Origin: Bacteroidales bacterium
GTDB taxonomy: Bacteria; Bacteroidota; Bacteroidia; Bacteroidales; UBA932
Length of the DNA: 62,693 bases
Assembly (NCBI GenBank): GCA_017476575.1
Contig: JAFUZO010000080.1
Span: 1 to 62,693 of the forward strand
Direction: 5' to 3'
The translations under genes and the position numbers were made by a program. How positions within the stretch are numbered: position 1 is the first letter of the stretch; each line of letters opens with the position of its first letter. The notes beneath the pieces are model-generated. The model had not been told where the DNA came from, made no database searches, and worked only from the letters and a program-made list of their open reading frames with translations. Below are positions 62,670-62,693 of the stretch, in pieces.

Positions 62670-62693
62670 TGGTATATAAGAGTATATATTACA

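Noticed and set aside
1..62693. CRISPR arrays, insertion sequences, rRNA, integrase or phage structural genes
   Set aside because: None seen on either strand; only tRNA-Asp proximity and remnants hint at past mobility.

Overview
The window is chromosomal DNA from a member of the Bacteroidota, most likely a fairly GC-rich Bacteroidales. The evidence is a set of TTG-N17-20-TAnnTTTG promoters, which is the Bacteroidetes sigma-ABfr type; typical Bacteroidales families (TonB-dependent receptor plus calycin-like lipoprotein, fimbrillin-like, Mfa2-like, DUF4906, DUF4493/DUF6359, UpxY-like NusG, Stealth proteins); and a complete Na+-translocating NADH:quinone reductase operon. I cannot fix genus or species. 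No transposase, CRISPR array, rRNA or replication origin was seen.

Layout. 0.2-8.3 kb is a redox and regulation neighbourhood: an AraC regulator, a secreted esterase, a Nim-like flavoprotein, an aldo/keto reductase, a second AraC regulator, tandem flavodoxins (one cytosolic, one exported), a SnoaL-like protein, a Rossmann protein and an iron-sulfur-flavoprotein-like reductase. 8.5-12.1 kb holds a TonB receptor, a calycin-like lipoprotein and an AraC regulator. 12.3-15.2 kb has a fimbrillin-like lipoprotein preceded by a 44-codon gene, facing a DUF4493/DUF6359 lipoprotein across a repeat-rich intergenic region. 15.2-25.3 kb is housekeeping: tRNA-Gly joined to a glutamine synthetase gene, a UvrD/PcrA helicase and nqrABCDEF with a strong terminator. 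25.4-28.6 kb has a DUF47 protein and two fimbrial-type lipoproteins. 28.6-36.0 kb holds two Stealth-type transferases flanking two paralogous glycosyltransferases, then uvrA and an UpxY/NusG-like antiterminator. 36.2-36.9 kb has an Hsp20 gene and tRNA-Asp.

37.0-42.1 kb is a decayed accessory island beside tRNA-Asp. It contains one intact DUF4143 ATPase and one intact lipoprotein hydrolase among broken genes: an AbiEi/AbiEii type IV toxin-antitoxin pair, a phage-associated gene with an internal deletion, an ABC ATPase fragment and a frameshifted HAD hydrolase.

42.2-51.6 kb is the most interesting part. A five-gene operon encodes a stand-alone (p)ppGpp synthetase, a stand-alone SpoT-type HD hydrolase, an APH-fold kinase, a membrane RsbU-like phosphatase fused to an RsbW-like kinase, and an RsbV-like STAS protein. 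A convergent operon encodes a lipid-anchored or membrane TPR-AraC regulator, a LolA-like carrier and a PAP2 phosphatase fused to a VanX-type dipeptidase. The promoter of the alarmone operon and that of the small exported protein divergent from the TPR-AraC gene carry the same element: two TGTCGCATC repeats exactly 21 bp apart, 28-29 bp upstream of TAACTTTG and lacking a good -33 TTG. This suggests one activator controls both, tying alarmone metabolism, partner switching and envelope genes into one regulon.

51.7-62.7 kb returns to metabolism: pgi, a MINPP/phytase-like histidine phosphatase, a sugar nucleotidyltransferase, a CPBP protease, nicotinate phosphoribosyltransferase, and a three-gene SGNH hydrolase, EEP hydrolase and GH36 alpha-galactosidase operon.
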